A stretch of 38,406 nucleotides of DNA, taken from the NCBI RefSeq assembly GCF_004348545.1, contig NZ_SMKL01000060.1:1-38406 (forward strand). Direction: 5' to 3'. This DNA comes from Jiangella ureilytica. Its GTDB lineage: Bacteria > Actinomycetota > Actinomycetes > Jiangellales > Jiangellaceae. The notes beneath the pieces are model-generated. The model was given only the letters and a program-made list of their open reading frames with translations, did not search any database and was not told the DNA's origin. Shown here piece by piece: positions 8,221-19,216 of the stretch (position 1 is its first letter; each line of letters opens with the position of its first letter). Both the position numbers and the translations under genes were made by a program.

Positions 8221-9401
8221 CGCGACGGGGCGCGCGACTCGACCGGCGACGGCGGGTCGTCGGAGGGCGGCGCCGCCGGGTGCTCGCTCGGTGGTCCGCC
8301 GCCGTCGTCGGGCGGTGCGGCGTTCTCGTTCCGCTCTCTGGCCCGGGTGACCTTCCGCCAGGCCATGACCGCGGCCGCGATGGCGCCGGTGACCGGCACC
8401 GCGAGGAACAGCCCGACCAGCCCGAAGGCCGCGGCCGCCGCCGTCGTCAGGATGAGGGTGACGACGGGGTGGAAGTTCAGCGCCCGCGACATCAGCAGCG
8501 GCGACAGCACGTTGCCCTCGATCTGCTGCACGATGATCACGATGATCAGCGCCCACAGCGCCGTCGAGAACCCGCCCGAGAACAGCGCCACCAGCACCGC
8601 GACCGCACCGGCCAGCGTCGCGCCCACCAGCGGGATGTAGGCCATGATGAACGTCAGCGCGCCGATGGGGACGGCCAGCGGCACGTCGAGGATCAGCAGG
8701 CCGACGCCGATCAGCACGCCGTCGACCAGACCGGTCAGCGTCGAGGCGTAGAACCAGTTGCCGGCGGTGCGCATCGAGGCCCGGAAGGCGGCGTCGGCGG
8801 GCTCGCGGTGCGACGGGGCCAGCGCCCCCACGAACTGCTTCCACAGCTTGTCGCCGCTGGTCAGCGCGAAGATGGCGAAGAACGTGGCGATCAGGATGAC
8901 GGTCGCGAAGTTGCCGACCAGCGACAGTCCGCCCACCGCCGCGCTCGTGACGTCACCGAGGACGTCGCCGAGCCGGGACTGCAGTTCCCCGAGGAGATCC
9001 TGGACGCTCTGCGTGTCCATGCCGAAGGGCCCGCCCCCGAGCCAGTCGTTGATCTCGTTGATCGACCCGGTGACGGCGTCGACCATGCGCGGCCATGAGT
9101 CGACCACCTCGGTGATGACGAACACCAGCAGCCCGGCGAAGAAGGCCAGGAACAGCAGCACACACAGCAGAGCCGCGAGCACGGCCGGGACTCGCTTGCT
9201 GCGCAGCCACCGGGCCAGCGGCCACAGCAGCGCGACCTCGGCGAAGCCGAGCACGACCGCCGTCGCGATGAACTGCACCTGCAGGACCAGCCACATGGCC
9301 GCGGCGAGGGCGACGCCGATGACCAGCAGGCGGGCGGCGATGATCGACTCGGGCCGCAGCCAGTCGGGGTCCGGACGGCGTCCGGCAGGAGTGGTGGTCA
9401 C
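8217..9401 (-). CDS. AI-2E family transporter (PF01594 permease)
   Basis: A 394-residue polytopic protein of the AI-2E/YdiK/PerM family. The features are two N-terminal helices (LLVIGVALAAAMWLVLQ and onward), a long soluble loop with amphipathic segments, then a C-terminal cluster of hydrophobic helices with the family pattern GLVDGVLIGVGLLILDVPLA, FIMAYIPLVGATLAG and QQIEGNVLSPLLMSRAL. Substrates are mostly unknown; some members export AI-2 or act as Na+/H+ antiporters. The C-terminal 50 residues are Pro/Ser/Asp-rich. The GTG at 9401 is only 4 nt after the dxs stop, so it is cotranscribed with dxs. Confidence 0.9.
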   Translation of the reverse strand: MTTTPAGRRPDPDWLRPESIIAARLLVIGVALAAAMWLVLQVQFIATAVVLGFAEVALLWPLARWLRSKRVPAVLAALLCVLLFLAFFAGLLVFVITEVVDSWPRMVDAVTGSINEINDWLGGGPFGMDTQSVQDLLGELQSRLGDVLGDVTSAAVGGLSLVGNFATVILIATFFAIFALTSGDKLWKQFVGALAPSHREPADAAFRASMRTAGNWFYASTLTGLVDGVLIGVGLLILDVPLAVPIGALTFIMAYIPLVGATLAGAVAVLVALFSGGFSTALWALIIVIIVQQIEGNVLSPLLMSRALNFHPVVTLILTTAAAAAFGLVGLFLAVPVTGAIAAAVMAWRKVTRARERNENAAPPDDGGGPPSEHPAAPPSDDPPSPVESRAPSR

Positions 9402-9405
9402 CCGA

Positions 9406-11322
9406 TCACACCGTCGTCGCCCGGTCGTGCGGTGCGCTGTCGAGCGCCGCCACCAGGCCGGAGACCTCGCGGGCCAGGTTCTGCGCCGTGAGCCCGGCAT
9501 CGGCCAGGATCTCGTCGCGTTTGGCGTGGTCGACGAAGCGTTGCGGCAGCCCGTGGTCGCGCACCGGGACGGTGACCCCGGCGTCGCGCAGCTTCTGCGC
9601 CAGCACCGAGCCGACGCCGCCGACCCGGCCGTTGTCCTCGATGGTCACCACCAGCCGGTGCTGGCGGGCGAGGTCGACGAGCACGTCGTCGAGGGGCTTC
9701 ACCCAGCGCGGGTCGACGACGGTGACGCCGACACCCTGCGCGTCGAGGCGCTTCGCGGTGTCGACCCCGACCTGGCCCATGGCCCCGACGGCGACCAGCA
9801 GCACGTCCTTCGCCTCGGCCCGGGCCAGCACATCGACCGTGCCGAGCCGCTCGAGCGCCGGGACGTCGGGTCCGACGGCGCCCTTGGGGAACCGCACCAC
9901 GGTGGGCGCGTCGTCGACGTCGAGCGCCTCGGTGAACTGCTCGGCCAGCTGTGCGCCGTCGCGCGGGGCGGCGAGCCGCAGCCCGGGCACGACCTGCAGG
10001 ATCGAGAGGTCCCACATGCCGTTGTGCGACGGGCCGTCGTTGCCGGTGACGCCGGCGCGGTCGAGCACGAACGTGACGCCGGCCTTGTGCAGCGCGCAGT
10101 CCATGAGCACCTGGTCGAAGGCCCGGTTGAGGAACGTGGCGTACACAGCGACCACGGGGTGCAGGCCCATGGCCGCCATGCCGGCCGCCGACGTGGCGGC
10201 GTGCTGCTCGGCGATGCCGACGTCGAAGCAGCGGTCGGGGAAGGCCCGCGCGAACGGCTCGAGCCCCGTCGGGCCCAGCATGGCGGCGGTGACGGCGACG
10301 ACGTCGGGCCGCGACCGCCCGGCCCGCACGATGGTCTCGCTGAACACGTCGGTCCACTCGCGCACCGGTGCGCCCGCGGGGGCGCCGGTGGCGGGGTCGA
10401 ACGGGCGCGGGCTGTGCATCTGGTCGGCCTCGTCGCGGATGGCGGGGTCGTAGCCGTACCCCTTCTGCGTGAGGCAGTGCACCAGCACCGGGCCGCGGAA
10501 CCGCTTGGCCTGCGTGAGCGCCTGCTCGACCTGGGCGCGGTCGTGCCCGTCGATGGGGCCGATGTACTTGAGCCCGAGGTCCTCGAACATGCCCTGCGGC
10601 GCGAACATGTCCTTGAGGCCCTTCTTGACGCCGTGCAGCGCCTCGTAGAGCGGCGGCCCGACCAGCGCCGTGCGGCCCAGGGTGCGCTTGACGACCTCGA
10701 GGGTCTGTTCGTAGCGGGGATCGGTGCGCAGCCCGCTGAGGTGTGCCGCCAGCCCGCCCACCGTCGGCGAGTAGGAACGCCCGTTGTCGTTGACGACGAT
10801 GACCAGCGGACGGCGGCCGGGACCGGTCTGCGGCCCGCCGGCGATGTTGTTCAGCGCCTCCCAGGCCATGCCGCCGGTGAGGGCGCCGTCGCCGATGAAC
10901 GCGACGACCGTGCGGTCGCGCTCGCCGCGCACCGCGAACGCCTTGGCCATGCCGTCGGCGTAGGACAGCGCCGTCGACGCGTGCGAGTTCTCGACCCAGT
11001 CGTGCTCGCTCTCGGCCCGGCTGGGGTAGCCGGACAGCCCGCCGGCCTGCTTGAGCCTCGAGAAGTCGTGCCGGCCGGTGAGCATCTTGTGCACGTAGGC
11101 CTGGTGCCCGGTGTCGAAGACGATGGGGTCGCGCGGGGAGTCGAACACCCGGTGCGCGGCGATGGTCAACTCGACGACGCCGAGGTTGGGTCCCAGGTGC
11201 CCGCCGTTCGAGGCGCACGTCGCCACGAGCCGGTCGCGGATCTCCGCGGCCAGCGACTCGAGCTCGTCACCGGACAACGCCCGCAGGTCGCGGGGGTCCT
11301 TGATGCGGTCGAGGAGTCCCAC
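9406..11322 (-). CDS. dxs: 1-deoxy-D-xylulose-5-phosphate synthase
   Basis: A 638-residue thiamine-diphosphate enzyme that condenses pyruvate with glyceraldehyde 3-phosphate, the first step of the MEP isoprenoid pathway. The ThDP motif starts at Gly144 ([16 protein letters not shown]). [32 protein letters not shown] and the Dxs 'DRAG' segment ([20 protein letters not shown]) are all present, and the C-terminal transketolase domain ends normally. The GTG at 11322 is preferred over a longer form because it has GGAGG 8 nt upstream and begins [10 protein letters not shown], the normal family N-terminus. It leads an operon with the AI-2E permease. Confidence 0.96.
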   Translation of the reverse strand: MGLLDRIKDPRDLRALSGDELESLAAEIRDRLVATCASNGGHLGPNLGVVELTIAAHRVFDSPRDPIVFDTGHQAYVHKMLTGRHDFSRLKQAGGLSGYPSRAESEHDWVENSHASTALSYADGMAKAFAVRGERDRTVVAFIGDGALTGGMAWEALNNIAGGPQTGPGRRPLVIVVNDNGRSYSPTVGGLAAHLSGLRTDPRYEQTLEVVKRTLGRTALVGPPLYEALHGVKKGLKDMFAPQGMFEDLGLKYIGPIDGHDRAQVEQALTQAKRFRGPVLVHCLTQKGYGYDPAIRDEADQMHSPRPFDPATGAPAGAPVREWTDVFSETIVRAGRSRPDVVAVTAAMLGPTGLEPFARAFPDRCFDVGIAEQHAATSAAGMAAMGLHPVVAVYATFLNRAFDQVLMDCALHKAGVTFVLDRAGVTGNDGPSHNGMWDLSILQVVPGLRLAAPRDGAQLAEQFTEALDVDDAPTVVRFPKGAVGPDVPALERLGTVDVLARAEAKDVLLVAVGAMGQVGVDTAKRLDAQGVGVTVVDPRWVKPLDDVLVDLARQHRLVVTIEDNGRVGGVGSVLAQKLRDAGVTVPVRDHGLPQRFVDHAKRDEILADAGLTAQNLAREVSGLVAALDSAPHDRATTV

Positions 11323-11450
11323 CAGTGCCGCCTCCAAGTAGCGTCGGTGCCGGCTGCCGAGTCTAGTGGGCAAGAGGCTGTCGATCACGTTCAGGTGTCA
11401 GTGTTCACTCGTTGTGACGTGATGGCGTTGAGCGCGGGGCGCGCGAGCAC

Positions 11451-11456
11451 TAGCCT
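11451..11456 (+). promoter_or_regulatory. -10 element giving a leaderless mRNA
   Basis: TAGCCT, then 6 nt (tccgct), then GTG at 11463. There is no ribosome binding site in between. This arrangement argues that GTG 11463 is the true start and is the first base of the transcript. Confidence 0.55.
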
Positions 11457-11462
11457 TCCGCT

Positions 11463-11969
11463 GTGCCTCACGAGGAACGGGCGTGGCACCGGACGTGGGG
11501 ACCGGTCAGCCGTCTGGGACGCCGTACCACCGGAGCGATCGTCGCCGCCGCCGGTTCCCTGCTGTGCGCCCTCAGCGCCTACGTGGCGTGGTACGGCGAC
11601 CGCGCCCCCCACGATCTCCCCATCCGCCACCTGGCGTCGACGGCGGCACCCGGAGCCGCGTCGGGCTACTGGGCGTCGGTGGCGGCGCCGCTGGCGGTGG
11701 TGGCGGCTCTGGGTGCGCTGGGGGCGCTGGTGCGGTTCCGGTTCCTGCTGGGACTGGCCTGGATGATCGGCGTGGCGACGCTGGTGCTGTGGGGACTGAT
11801 GCGGGCCATCGGCAACACGACGGAGAGCGCCGGGTCCGGCGTGCCCGTGGGGTCGGGCGTGTGGGTGTGCGCGGTGGGGCTGCTGCTGATCCTGATCGGC
11901 ACGGTGGTCATGGGGCCGCGCAAGGAAGAGGTCGACGCCCCGCTGTCGATGTTCGGAGACGACAGCTGA
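11463..11969 (+). CDS. Four-TM membrane protein, tandem paralogue 1
   Basis: A 168-residue integral membrane protein with helices at about 23-43, 70-90, 93-113 and 130-150. I do not recognise the family; the layout resembles small actinobacterial membrane proteins such as the Trp-biosynthesis-associated group. It is clearly homologous to the next gene: both share a WY.....D.P...L loop after helix 1, S.YW.S at helix 2, then FLLGLAWMIGVATLVLW and GVWVCA.GLL. It is divergent from dxs across 140 bp. Start choice follows the -10 box at 11451. Confidence 0.75.
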   Translation: MPHEERAWHRTWGPVSRLGRRTTGAIVAAAGSLLCALSAYVAWYGDRAPHDLPIRHLASTAAPGAASGYWASVAAPLAVVAALGALGALVRFRFLLGLAWMIGVATLVLWGLMRAIGNTTESAGSGVPVGSGVWVCAVGLLLILIGTVVMGPRKEEVDAPLSMFGDDS

Positions 11970-12022
11970 CGGCGTGCGTGGCACTCTGAGTGGGTAAGCC
12001 CTCTGCGAGGGAGGCGATCCAC

Positions 12023-12499
12023 ATGCTCGCACGTCAGCGCATCGGCGGCGCCGTCGTCGCCCTGATCGGCGCCCTGGGCGTCACCGCCAGCGCCTACCTC
12101 GACTGGTACCGCGGCCTCGACGCCACCGACATCCCGCTCGAGCGGCTGTTCCAGACCTCCATCAGCACCGGCGAGCCGTCGTCCTACTGGAACTCCATGG
12201 CGCTGGCATTGTCGCTGGTGACGGTGCTCGGCGTGGTCGGGGCGCTGCTGCTGTCGCGGTTCGTCCTGGGCCTGGGCTGGCTGATCGGCGTGGCGACCCT
12301 GGTCCTCTGGATCGTCATGTCCGCCAACGACGACCTGCTGACGGTGTCCGTGGGCGACCTGCAGGCCGGCGTCTGGGTGTGCGCGGCCGGGTTGCTCGTC
12401 ATGCTGGTCGGCATCATCGGCATGGGCCGCGGCGACCGCCGCACCCGTGCCGCCTCCGACGACCCCCGCAACGAGCCCGTCCCCCCGCCCGCGCCCTGA
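12023..12499 (+). CDS. Four-TM membrane protein, tandem paralogue 2
   Basis: A 158-residue membrane protein with the same four-helix plan as its upstream paralogue (11463-11969), including SSYWNSMA, FVLGLGWLIGVATLVLW and GVWVCAAGLL. The C-terminal tail is basic, then Pro-rich. The ATG at 12023 is chosen over an in-frame GTG at 11990 because the purine-rich GAGGGAGG (12007-12014) sits 8 nt upstream of it. The two genes are 53 nt apart and arose by tandem duplication. Function is unknown. Confidence 0.75.
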   Translation: MLARQRIGGAVVALIGALGVTASAYLDWYRGLDATDIPLERLFQTSISTGEPSSYWNSMALALSLVTVLGVVGALLLSRFVLGLGWLIGVATLVLWIVMSANDDLLTVSVGDLQAGVWVCAAGLLVMLVGIIGMGRGDRRTRAASDDPRNEPVPPPAP

Positions 12500-12503
12500 C
12501 GCC

Positions 12504-12605
12504 GCGTCCTGGGTCTGGCGCGCGTCCTGGGTCTGACGCGCGCTCCGACGGCATTCCGGGCCGTTTCGCGCGCCTGACGCCCAGGACGCGCCTCAGACCC
12601 AGGAC
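12504..12605. repeat. Long imperfect hairpin with duplicated 14-mers (bidirectional terminator or REP-like element)
   Basis: GCGTCCTGGGTCTG occurs at 12504-12517 and again at 12522-12535. The opposite arm contains CAGACCCAGGAC (12594-12605), which is complementary to 12506-12517. It also contains CCCAGGACGCGC, which is complementary to the second copy. The arms are about 38 nt each, separated by a loop of about 26 nt. The element lies between convergent genes, and its 3' arm encodes the last residues and stop of the DUF559 gene. Confidence 0.7.
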
Positions 12606-13581
12606 CAGGAGATCGGCGTGGCTCGAACCGGGCACCGTTTGATCGCTGCGGCGAACCGCACCGCCAGGCGCTTCCGGTCGTTCCGAGCCAGGTCCCAGCC
12701 ATAACGGACCACTTCCAAACCCAGCTCACGGAGCTGCCACTCCCGTTCTCGCTGGTCGGCGACCACTCGGCCGGCGTCGAGACGACCGTCGTACTTGAGC
12801 GACCCGTCGCCCTCGAACACCAGCCACCGATCGGCCAGCAGATGATCGACCCGGTACCGGCGCCGGCCGGTGTCGATCCAGACGTTCGACACCGGCACCG
12901 GCAGACCGTTCTCGATGAACGCCAGCCGCCCCAGAGTCTCCAGTGGGCTCTCCGCGCGGGGATCGGCGTGCGCGACCAGCCATGCGGCAGCGCCGACACC
13001 TCGCCAGCCCGTCTGGAACTCGAGCACAGCCTGCAGGTCCGCCACCGTCGCACCCGCCGCCAGCACCGCATCGGCCACGACCAGCGCGTCGGCGCGCGGC
13101 GCGGTCCGCGCGATGTCGATGGTCGTTCGGGCCGGTCCAGTGGTCCGGCTGCCGTTCGCATAGCTGCGGTGGTGCGGCGCCAGCGAGACGGCTCGAAGCC
13201 GGCCGCTGCGATTGTTGCTGTCCGTGCCGCAGCCCAAGGGCACCAGGGCCAGCGGCCGATCCGGCGGCGCGCTGATCGCCGGCAGTCCCAGCACCCCGGC
13301 CGCCACCAGCCGCCGGCCGCGGCTGCCGGGCCGCAGGCCAGCGTGAAGGCACGCGAACGGTGAGCGAACGCCGTCCATTCGTCGGTGGCGAGATACTCGG
13401 CCGCACCGGCGTACACACCATCGGCCAGGCGAATCAGCAGGCCGGTCTGCGCCAGGCGCCGAAATCGGTCCTTCGTGATGCCCTTCGTCGCCGCTTCGCG
13501 CAGGCTGAAGACGCCGCGGCCGCTGCGGAGCAGACGGCCGACGTCGTCGGGCAGGGAGGGCGGGGCGGGCAGGAGGCTCAC
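12593..13581 (-). pseudogene. Frameshifted DUF559 (PD-(D/E)XK-like) protein with AbiEi-type N-terminal domain
   Basis: Read from a GTG at 13581, the first 90 or so residues are sensible (VFSLREAATKGITKDRFRRL, the winged-helix AbiEi-antitoxin-like domain, then LIRLADGVYAG). Near 13309-13320 the sensible reading jumps by one base: LACGPAAAAGG in one frame continues as LVAAGVLGLPAISAPP in another. The rest encodes TDSNNRSGRLR, TTIDIAR, ADALVVADAVLAAG and the DUF559 nuclease-like core YRVDHLLADRWLVFEGDG, which has the D...ExD motif. The restored length would be about 329 aa. One missing base, real or a sequencing error in this G+C run, explains it. The function of this abundant actinobacterial family is not established. 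Confidence 0.8.
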
Positions 13582-13644
13582 GCCGTCGAGCCCAGCAGAC
13601 CGGAACCCGCGCCGCCACGGCGATTCCCAGAAATGTGGACAGCA

Positions 13645-13692
13645 CGGCGCCGCCGGCCGGCCTGTGGATGACAGGACCGGCCGGCGGCGGAC
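13645..13692 (-). terminator. Strong terminator hairpin downstream of acnA
   Basis: Bases 13649-13660 pair perfectly with 13677-13688 (12 bp, GCCGCCGGCCGG type). An inner CCTGT/ACAGG stem, after a one-base bulge, extends it to 17 bp with a 5-nt loop. It begins about 15 nt past the acnA stop in the direction of transcription. Confidence 0.7.
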
Positions 13693-13704
13693 GCCGTCAG
13701 CCGC

Positions 13705-16500
<2,796 letters not shown>

Positions 16501-16595
16501 GTTCGATCCCCAACCTCTCGCATCCGTGGCGTTCCCGCACATCGTCGCGCACCGCTCATGGTGGTGCCGCGCTGAGGCTCGCCTAACTGCAAGTC

Positions 16596-16609
16596 TCTTG
16601 ACTTCAAGA
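16596..16609. promoter_or_regulatory. Perfect 14-bp palindrome in the acnA / lipoprotein intergenic region
   Basis: TCTTGA-CT-TCAAGA is a 6-2-6 inverted repeat, about 95 nt upstream of acnA and 67 nt upstream of the divergent lipoprotein gene. It is AT-rich in a GC-rich region and contains -35-like TTGACT and TTGAAG on opposite strands. It looks like an operator for a dimeric repressor; which one cannot be told. Confidence 0.5.
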
Positions 16610-16675
16610 TATCACGTTCGAATCTTCTTCGTCCGGGCTGTCACATTCGGGCTTCCGGAACCACCCATAGGAAGT

Positions 16676-17821
16676 GTGAAGATCTGGATGCTGCTGGTGT
16701 CGGTGGTCGTGCTCGTGGTGGTGGCCGGCTGCGCGGATGACGTGCGGCCGGTGGCCGATGTCGTGTCCGATACGCCGGCGGAGGCGCCCGCGGTTCCGGA
16801 GCCGCCGCCCCGGGCGGTCGCGGCCGCGGTCTCGCCGGGGGCCGCGGTGCTGGCCGACGGCGACGGGGTCGAGGGTCTGCTGCCGCTGGCGGTCGAGTCG
16901 TCGCTGGTCACGCCCTCGGCGACGGTGACGGTGACGGCTGCGGGCGTGTGGGACCTCGGGCCGCCCGACCGCGACCGGGTCGCGCTGGCCTGGCTGGTCC
17001 AGGTGTCCGCTCCGCCGCCGCTCGCGCCGTCGGCCGGTGACCCCCTGTTCGGCGACGGCGACGACCTCCCGCCGCGCGACGCGTCGACCACGCTCTGGCT
17101 CGACACCGGGTCCGAGCGGCTGCCGGTGACGGCTCCCGGTGGCGACGACCCGACGGTGGCGCGCTGCGACGAGGTGCCCTGCCGCGGTCCCGAGCCGCAG
17201 ACCTACGTGCTGGTCGCGGGGGTCGATGCCCACGCGCGGCCGGTCCTCGTGGCGACGGCCGACGGCGTCGACCAGCGGCTCGATCCGGGTAGCGGCGAGG
17301 TCACGTCGGAGGTGTCGCGGATCGGGTCCGAGCGGGCGGGCGCCGTGCCGGTCGCCGCGCCGGCCTGGCCGCAACGGTCGCTGCCGGTGCGGTCGGAGGC
17401 CCAGCTCGAGGATGAGTTCGGCAGTGGTGCCGGCGACCTCACCCGCGGCGGCCTCGAGGTCGGCTACGGCGGCCGGGTCGCCGAGGCGTTCCTGGCGCCG
17501 TTCGACCGGGTCCAGGGCTGGGCGCCACCGGGCCACGCCTGGCTGGTCGTGCGGGTGGAGGACACCTTCCGCCAGCCGGCGCTCTCGGCCTGGCGGGCCG
17601 AGCTCGACGCCGGGGCGAGCTGGACCCTCGCCCACGACGCCGGCGTGGCGACACTCGCCCATCCGCCCTCCCCCTCGGACGTCCTCGCCTTCCTCATCCC
17701 CGACGACGTGCGCTCGGTGACGCTCGCCTACCAGCCGGCGGGCACGGTCGGCCTGCCGCCCGACGCCCATCACGAGTTCCGCGCGCCCGAGCCGCTCACC
17801 GCCGAGATCGCGCTCCCGTGA
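16676..17821 (+). CDS. Putative lipoprotein of unknown function
   Basis: A 381-residue protein with a lipoprotein signal: Lys2, a hydrophobic stretch (LLVSVVVLVVV) and a lipobox VVAGC with the lipidated Cys at residue 19. Then comes a Pro/Ala-rich linker and a large, mostly beta-looking extracellular region. A short Cys pair is visible in ARCDEVPCRGPE. I do not recognise a family. The GTG at 16676 gives a normal n-region; an ATG at 16688 is the alternative and would shorten it to a bare hydrophobic start. It is divergent from acnA and convergent with the acyltransferase operon. Confidence 0.72.
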   Translation: MKIWMLLVSVVVLVVVAGCADDVRPVADVVSDTPAEAPAVPEPPPRAVAAAVSPGAAVLADGDGVEGLLPLAVESSLVTPSATVTVTAAGVWDLGPPDRDRVALAWLVQVSAPPPLAPSAGDPLFGDGDDLPPRDASTTLWLDTGSERLPVTAPGGDDPTVARCDEVPCRGPEPQTYVLVAGVDAHARPVLVATADGVDQRLDPGSGEVTSEVSRIGSERAGAVPVAAPAWPQRSLPVRSEAQLEDEFGSGAGDLTRGGLEVGYGGRVAEAFLAPFDRVQGWAPPGHAWLVVRVEDTFRQPALSAWRAELDAGASWTLAHDAGVATLAHPPSPSDVLAFLIPDDVRSVTLAYQPAGTVGLPPDAHHEFRAPEPLTAEIALP

Positions 17822-17847
17822 CCACGCCGATGCCCGGCCGCCTCGGT

Positions 17848-17866
17848 ACGGCGGATGACCCGCCGT
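17848..17866. terminator. Short GC hairpin between convergent genes
   Basis: ACGGCGG (17848-17854) and CCGCCGT (17860-17866) form a perfect 7-bp stem with a 5-nt loop. It lies in the 66-nt gap between the lipoprotein stop and the acyltransferase stop. Confidence 0.45.
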
Positions 17867-17887
17867 GTCGGGGTGCCGGTTTCATGA

Positions 17888-19216
17888 TCAGGTGCGGTCG
17901 CGGCGCCCAGGCGACCGCGAGGGAACACGATCACGCGGGCCGCACCGGCGCACCAGTGCCACCACAGCCAGCAACACGAGGGTCAGCGCCAGCAGCCAGG
18001 CGGGCCGGGTCAGCCACCAGGTCGCGCCGCCCGGCTCGGGTGGCGGCCGGTCCAGCGCCAGCAGCACACCGAACCCCGCCACGAGGACCAGGAGGTGCCA
18101 CAGGTACACCGTCATCGCCACCGCGCCGAAGCGGCGTACCGCCGCCCAGACGGCGGGCCGGTCCAGCCCGCAGAGCAGCCGCGGTCGGGCCAGCAACACC
18201 GCAGCGCCCTGGGCCAGGCTCAGCACGATCACGCACACGGTCGGCGGCGACATGTTCGAGAGCTGCCCGGGCAGGCCCACCATGCTGACCGGGTACGGGC
18301 CCGGACCGGTCAACAGCACCAGCACGGCCACGGCGGCGGCGAGCACGGCCCAGAGCCGGCGCCGCGACACGCCGATCAGCCGGCCTTCGGCGTACCAGAC
18401 GCCGAGCTGGTGCGCGAAGAGCCAGACCAGCGCCAGGTTGGCGAACGGCAGCACCGCCGGCACGGCCTCGAACAGAGCTGACCCGCCCGGCGCAGACCCG
18501 GCCGGTGCGCCGGTCAGCCGCACGACGTCCACCGCGACGGCGCCGAGCGCCAGCAGCACCAGCACCGTCCGCGGAGCCGCCGCGTGCCGCCGCACCAGGA
18601 GAGGAGCGACCACGATGATCCCGGAGTAGACGGCGAGAAACCACAGCGGCTGCACCAGCAGGCCGGCCACCGCGAGGGCATCGCCTGCCGGCAGTCCCGC
18701 CGCCAGCGCCACCACGGCCACGACCGGCACCGCGGCCAGGAACACCGCGGCCGGCCGCCACAGCCGCCCGAGCCGCGTGCTGACGAAGTCGCGCGGGCCG
18801 CCGCCGGCCGCGACCGTCCGCCGCCAGACGGTCAGGTTCGCGAACCCGCCGGCCATGAAGAACAGCGGCATCACCTGCAACACCCAGGTCGCAGGCCGGA
18901 GCGCGGCGAGCGAGGTCAGGGCGTTCTCCCCCACGATCCGGCCGTTCGACGAGACCGAGACGGAGGCCATCAGCCAGTGACCCGCCACCACGACCGCCAG
19001 GCTGGCCGCCCGCACGGCGTCGACCAGGCGGTCCCGCCCGCCTTCGACCCCGGCTCCAGCTTCGACCCCGGCTCCAGTTCCGACCCCGACCCCGGCTCCA
19101 GTTCCGGCTCCGGCCCCGGCTCCAGTTCCGGCTCCGTTCCGGGCTCCCGTTCCGGCTCCGATCCGGGCTCCCGTTCCGACCCCGACCCCGGCCTCGGTCC
19201 CGGACACGGCCGTCAT
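17888..19216 (-). CDS. Membrane acyltransferase 3 (OafA/YrhL-like) with a Gly-rich repeat extension
   Basis: A 442-residue polytopic protein. Residues 2-60 are a low-complexity Gly/Ala/Thr repeat. Then RDRLVDAVRAASLAVVVAGH gives the family's opening R..D..R...i..Vv.gH segment, and PLFFMAGGFANL and PLWFLAVYSGIIV match acyltransferase-3 hallmarks. About ten hydrophobic helices follow. Such proteins move acyl groups onto sugars, lipids or antibiotics across the membrane. The ATG at 19216 overlaps the stop of the phospholipase-like gene (ATGA), so the two are coupled. No internal start codon lies after the repeat, so the repeat must be translated. Confidence 0.85.
   Translation of the reverse strand: MTAVSGTEAGVGVGTGARIGAGTGARNGAGTGAGAGAGTGAGVGVGTGAGVEAGAGVEGGRDRLVDAVRAASLAVVVAGHWLMASVSVSSNGRIVGENALTSLAALRPATWVLQVMPLFFMAGGFANLTVWRRTVAAGGGPRDFVSTRLGRLWRPAAVFLAAVPVVAVVALAAGLPAGDALAVAGLLVQPLWFLAVYSGIIVVAPLLVRRHAAAPRTVLVLLALGAVAVDVVRLTGAPAGSAPGGSALFEAVPAVLPFANLALVWLFAHQLGVWYAEGRLIGVSRRRLWAVLAAAVAVLVLLTGPGPYPVSMVGLPGQLSNMSPPTVCVIVLSLAQGAAVLLARPRLLCGLDRPAVWAAVRRFGAVAMTVYLWHLLVLVAGFGVLLALDRPPPEPGGATWWLTRPAWLLALTLVLLAVVALVRRCGPRDRVPSRSPGRRDRT
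19041..19203 (-). repeat. Hexanucleotide-based minisatellite encoding the Gly-rich N-terminus
   Basis: On the minus strand, blocks such as GGAACTGGAGCC and GGGGTCGGGGTC recur with 6- and 12-nt periodicity, encoding repeats of the type GTGAG and GVGVGTGAR. Because units are multiples of 3, copy-number change would alter length without breaking the frame. Confidence 0.75.

Noticed and set aside
8758-11766. A 1002-codon plus-strand open frame over dxs and the permease
   Set aside because: It is antisense to two well-supported genes, and the predicted peptide is compositionally biased without family motifs.
12184-12592. Continuation of the DUF559 N-terminal frame into the convergent membrane-protein gene
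   Set aside because: After the frameshift point this frame encodes Arg/Pro-rich nonsense and runs antisense to a supported gene.
13300-13325. Programmed ribosomal frameshift in the DUF559 gene
   Set aside because: There is no slippery heptamer of the X XXY YYZ type and no obvious stimulatory stem just downstream. A one-base indel is simpler.
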